From CAYQUC01 sp048061315 (GTDB lineage: Bacteria > Pseudomonadota > Gammaproteobacteria > UBA6429 > Thiohalophilaceae), in the NCBI GenBank assembly GCA_048061315.1, contig JBGMRJ010000109.1, forward strand, positions 1 through 8,784: 8,784 bases of DNA. Reading direction: 5' to 3'. Each line of letters begins with the position of its first letter. Position 1 is the stretch's first letter. The notes under the pieces were generated by a model. The model was not told where the DNA came from, ran no database searches, and saw only the letters and a list, made by a program, of their open reading frames with translations. Both the position numbers and the translations under genes were made by a program. Below, piece after piece: positions 7,289-8,784 of the stretch.

Positions 7289-7292
7289 ATTG

Positions 7293-7386
7293 TCCTCCAC
7301 TTTACCCGATTTCATCGTAAAAGCAGCCATATTCCTGGTGTTTAATTAAATTCAGATTGATTAATTGAATGTCATACAGTGGAGGA
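7293..7386. repeat. 9-bp inverted repeat placing AGTGGAGGA on both divergent strands
   Basis: TCCTCCACT (7293-7301) is the exact reverse complement of AGTGGAGGA (7378-7386). Each divergent transcript could therefore carry the same AGTGGAGGA in its leader. On the left it acts as a ribosome site for the mini-ORF; on the right no start codon follows at a suitable distance. It could also be a protein-binding dyad or a long-range RNA stem if the rightward transcript starts before 7293. Confidence 0.45.
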
Positions 7387-7545
7387 GGCGATCAGTTAAT
7401 TATCTGTTTGAGGGGAAGAATTGACATCGAGCCCTCAACCGGCGCGTAGCAGGGACTTGGATTGCAAATCGTCTCCAGGGATGGAGCAGGTAGAGTCACG
7501 CAGGAGCATATACCAGGATTGCACGCTGGATCAAACGCGGATCCA
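7378..7545 (+). ncRNA. GGA-rich structured leader of the sortase-target gene, possible CsrA/RsmA-binding RNA
   Basis: Eleven GGA triplets occur at 7381, 7384, 7414, 7453, 7459, 7479, 7483, 7503, 7516, 7528 and 7539, against only two TCC. Short stems are visible: TTGAGGG/CCCTCAA (7408-7414 with 7432-7438); CTCC/GGAG (7473-7476 with 7483-7486) with GGGA exposed in the hexaloop AGGGAT; CCAG/CTGG (7513-7516 with 7526-7529); and TGGATC/GATCCA (7527-7532 with 7540-7545), which competes with the previous stem. ATACCAGGATTG (7510-7521) approximates the CsrA consensus RUACARGGAUGU. This resembles a CsrA-bound leader or a CsrB-like decoy RNA. It is placed as a 5' leader because it ends about 25 nt before the gene. 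I do not recognise a named RNA family. Confidence 0.4.
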
Positions 7546-7570
7546 TAAACATTTAATTTAAATAGGCTGA

Positions 7571-8784
7571 ATGATGAAAAATAAAGATATGTTTTTAATA
7601 GACGATTCTCAAGAAAATAAAAATTTTCGCAATTGGTTTGATTCTTTCGAAGATGCGATGCTAAATATCCTGACTTCGGTTGGTTTTATTATCGCTCTGG
7701 TGTTAATTGCCGTTAATGTTGAAGCGGCAAGTTTTTCAGAAAACTCTAATCCTGAGTCATCAGTAGCATTGTCAGACATACACCGGGGTAGTTTGTTATA
7801 TAAGACCGATAAAGCAGATCGTTATATTGAAGCTGCAAGCTTGAAAACCGATGTTAGTATGACAGTATCTGGTATGGTAGTGCGCACTAAATTGATTCAA
7901 CAGTTTAAAAATGAAACTAGCGAATGGCTAGAAGGAATATATGTGTTTCCGTTACCGGAATCTGCTGCTGTTGATCACATGAAGCTCAGAATTGGTGAAC
8001 GAACGATTGAAGGAAAAATTAAAGAGCGCAAAGAAGCAAAACGGCTCTATATTCAGGCGAAACGTGAGGGGAAAAAAGCATCTTTGGTAGAACAGGAACG
8101 ACCCAATCTATTTACCAATTCTGTGGCTAATATTGGTCCTGGTGAAATTGTTTCTGTTGAAATCGAATACCAGCAGATTTTAAAATATGACAATGGTAAA
8201 TTTAAATTACGTTTCCCTACGACAATAACACCTCGTTACATTCCTGGATCTTCAACTCCGATACCGAGTGAATCTCTTAGTATCTCTCAAGGTAATGGTT
8301 GGGCTTTTAACACTACACAAGTAGCCGATGCATCACGGATAACACCACCGCAATATAGTAGTGTTAATAACCCGATCAATATCCATATTGATTTAAATGC
8401 AGGATTTCCGATTACTGAGATTGCAAGTACTTATCATCAAATTAAATCAGTGATGCATCTGGAAGGGCATTATACAGTGAGCTTGTTAAATGAAAATGTA
8501 CCGAGTGACCGGGATTTTGAATTAGTCTGGCAACCAGAACTGGCTAATAGTCCGCAAGCCGCATTATTCAGTGAACCATCTGAACATCAGGATTATCATT
8601 TAGTAATGATAATGCCACCAGAAGATACTAATTCTAACAATCAAGTACTGGCGAGAGATGTAACCTATATCATCGACACTTCAGGTTCAATGAATGGTGA
8701 ATCGATGCGTCAGGCAAAAGCGGCACTGCAATTGGCAATTACGCGATTACGAAGTTTTGATAAATTTAATATCATTGAGTTTAA
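7571..8784 (+). CDS. sortase-target protein with VIT and VWA domains (3' partial)
   Basis: 404 codons are visible and the frame runs off the right edge. A long N-region precedes the hydrophobic stretch LNILTSVGFIIALVLIAVNV (31-50) and a likely signal peptidase site after VEA (52). The VIT domain (about 88-225) is canonical: QQFKN, GIYVFPLPESAAV, IGERTIEGKI, ERPNLFTNSVANIGPGE and PRYIPG. A VWA domain begins near residue 362 with the MIDAS motif DTSGS (D369, S371, S373), which coordinates a divalent metal. VIT+VWA beside PdsR/PdsS matches the marine proteobacterial sortase target family, whose members end in an LPxTG-like signal, a membrane segment and basic residues. That end is outside the window and unverified. 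ATGs at 7571 and 7574 are both possible; AGG at 7564-7566 is better spaced for the second. It is probably secreted and membrane- or surface-attached. Confidence 0.9.
   Translation, partial: MMKNKDMFLIDDSQENKNFRNWFDSFEDAMLNILTSVGFIIALVLIAVNVEAASFSENSNPESSVALSDIHRGSLLYKTDKADRYIEAASLKTDVSMTVSGMVVRTKLIQQFKNETSEWLEGIYVFPLPESAAVDHMKLRIGERTIEGKIKERKEAKRLYIQAKREGKKASLVEQERPNLFTNSVANIGPGEIVSVEIEYQQILKYDNGKFKLRFPTTITPRYIPGSSTPIPSESLSISQGNGWAFNTTQVADASRITPPQYSSVNNPINIHIDLNAGFPITEIASTYHQIKSVMHLEGHYTVSLLNENVPSDRDFELVWQPELANSPQAALFSEPSEHQDYHLVMIMPPEDTNSNNQVLARDVTYIIDTSGSMNGESMRQAKAALQLAITRLRSFDKFNIIEF

Larger units (their letters stand above)
7194..7570. promoter_or_regulatory. divergent regulatory region between pdsR and the sortase-target gene
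   Basis: This 377-bp gap has two halves. The left half (7194-7380) is very AT-rich and holds a candidate leftward pdsR promoter, tandem GTCATA sites, a 12-codon mini-ORF with an ideal ribosome site, and the palindrome TTTAATTAAA (7341-7350). The right half (7381-7550) is richer in G and C, dense in GGA triplets and able to form several short hairpins on the rightward transcript, so it is probably a 5' untranslated leader. I could not fix a rightward promoter: the best pairing, TTCAGA (7351-7356) with TACAGT (7375-7380), is weak. Confidence 0.6.

Noticed and set aside
7267..7290. A genuine Pho box for PhoB
   Set aside because: The half-sites resemble the Pho box, but the period is 10 bp rather than 11 and the adjacent PdsR is a simpler candidate.
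7421..7426. TTGACA as a -35 box for the sortase-target gene
   Set aside because: No -10-like hexamer lies 16-18 bp downstream (GCGTAG at the expected place), and it falls in the loop of a leader hairpin.

Overview
The window looks like a chromosomal segment of an AT-rich gammaproteobacterium, most likely marine or aquatic. The evidence is a full-length YgiQ close to the enterobacterial protein, a SixA phosphatase, and most of a 'proteobacterial dedicated sortase' (Pds) locus, a set known mainly from marine Proteobacteria. I cannot name a genus. There are no tRNA, rRNA, CRISPR or insertion-sequence features.

Left part (1-3381). ygiQ (radical SAM, UPF0313) reads rightward. It is followed by a small outer-membrane lipoprotein of unknown function, also rightward and probably with its own promoter. 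The lipoprotein gene converges on sixA (phosphohistidine phosphatase, leftward), and the two stop codons overlap by 4 bp. An AT-rich spacer and a perfect 11-bp hairpin separate sixA from the next operon.

Right part (3583-8784). A leftward operon, pdsR-pdsS-pdsO, encodes an OmpR-type response regulator, a membrane histidine kinase and an OmpA-like lipoprotein. Transcribed away from it is a gene for a VIT + VWA protein, which matches the dedicated sortase target of the same system. It runs off the right edge, so its expected C-terminal sorting signal and the sortase gene usually found beside it are not visible. Inferred model: PdsS senses an envelope signal, possibly a carbohydrate-like ligand given its family-9-CBM-like periplasmic domain. 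PdsR then regulates both divergent units, PdsO tethers to peptidoglycan, and the VIT/VWA protein is processed by the sortase. The biological role of this Gram-negative sortase system is not established.

The 377-bp divergent intergenic region is the most unusual part. It holds four copies of GTCATA, two of them in tandem at a 10-bp period beside a possible pdsR promoter. The pdsR start region (12 bp) is duplicated 84 bp upstream. The best Shine-Dalgarno sequence there serves a 12-codon mini-ORF rather than pdsR. A 9-bp inverted repeat puts AGTGGAGGA on both divergent strands. The sortase-target side has a leader with 11 GGA triplets in about 160 nt and several short hairpins, which suggests post-transcriptional control by a CsrA/RsmA-type protein.
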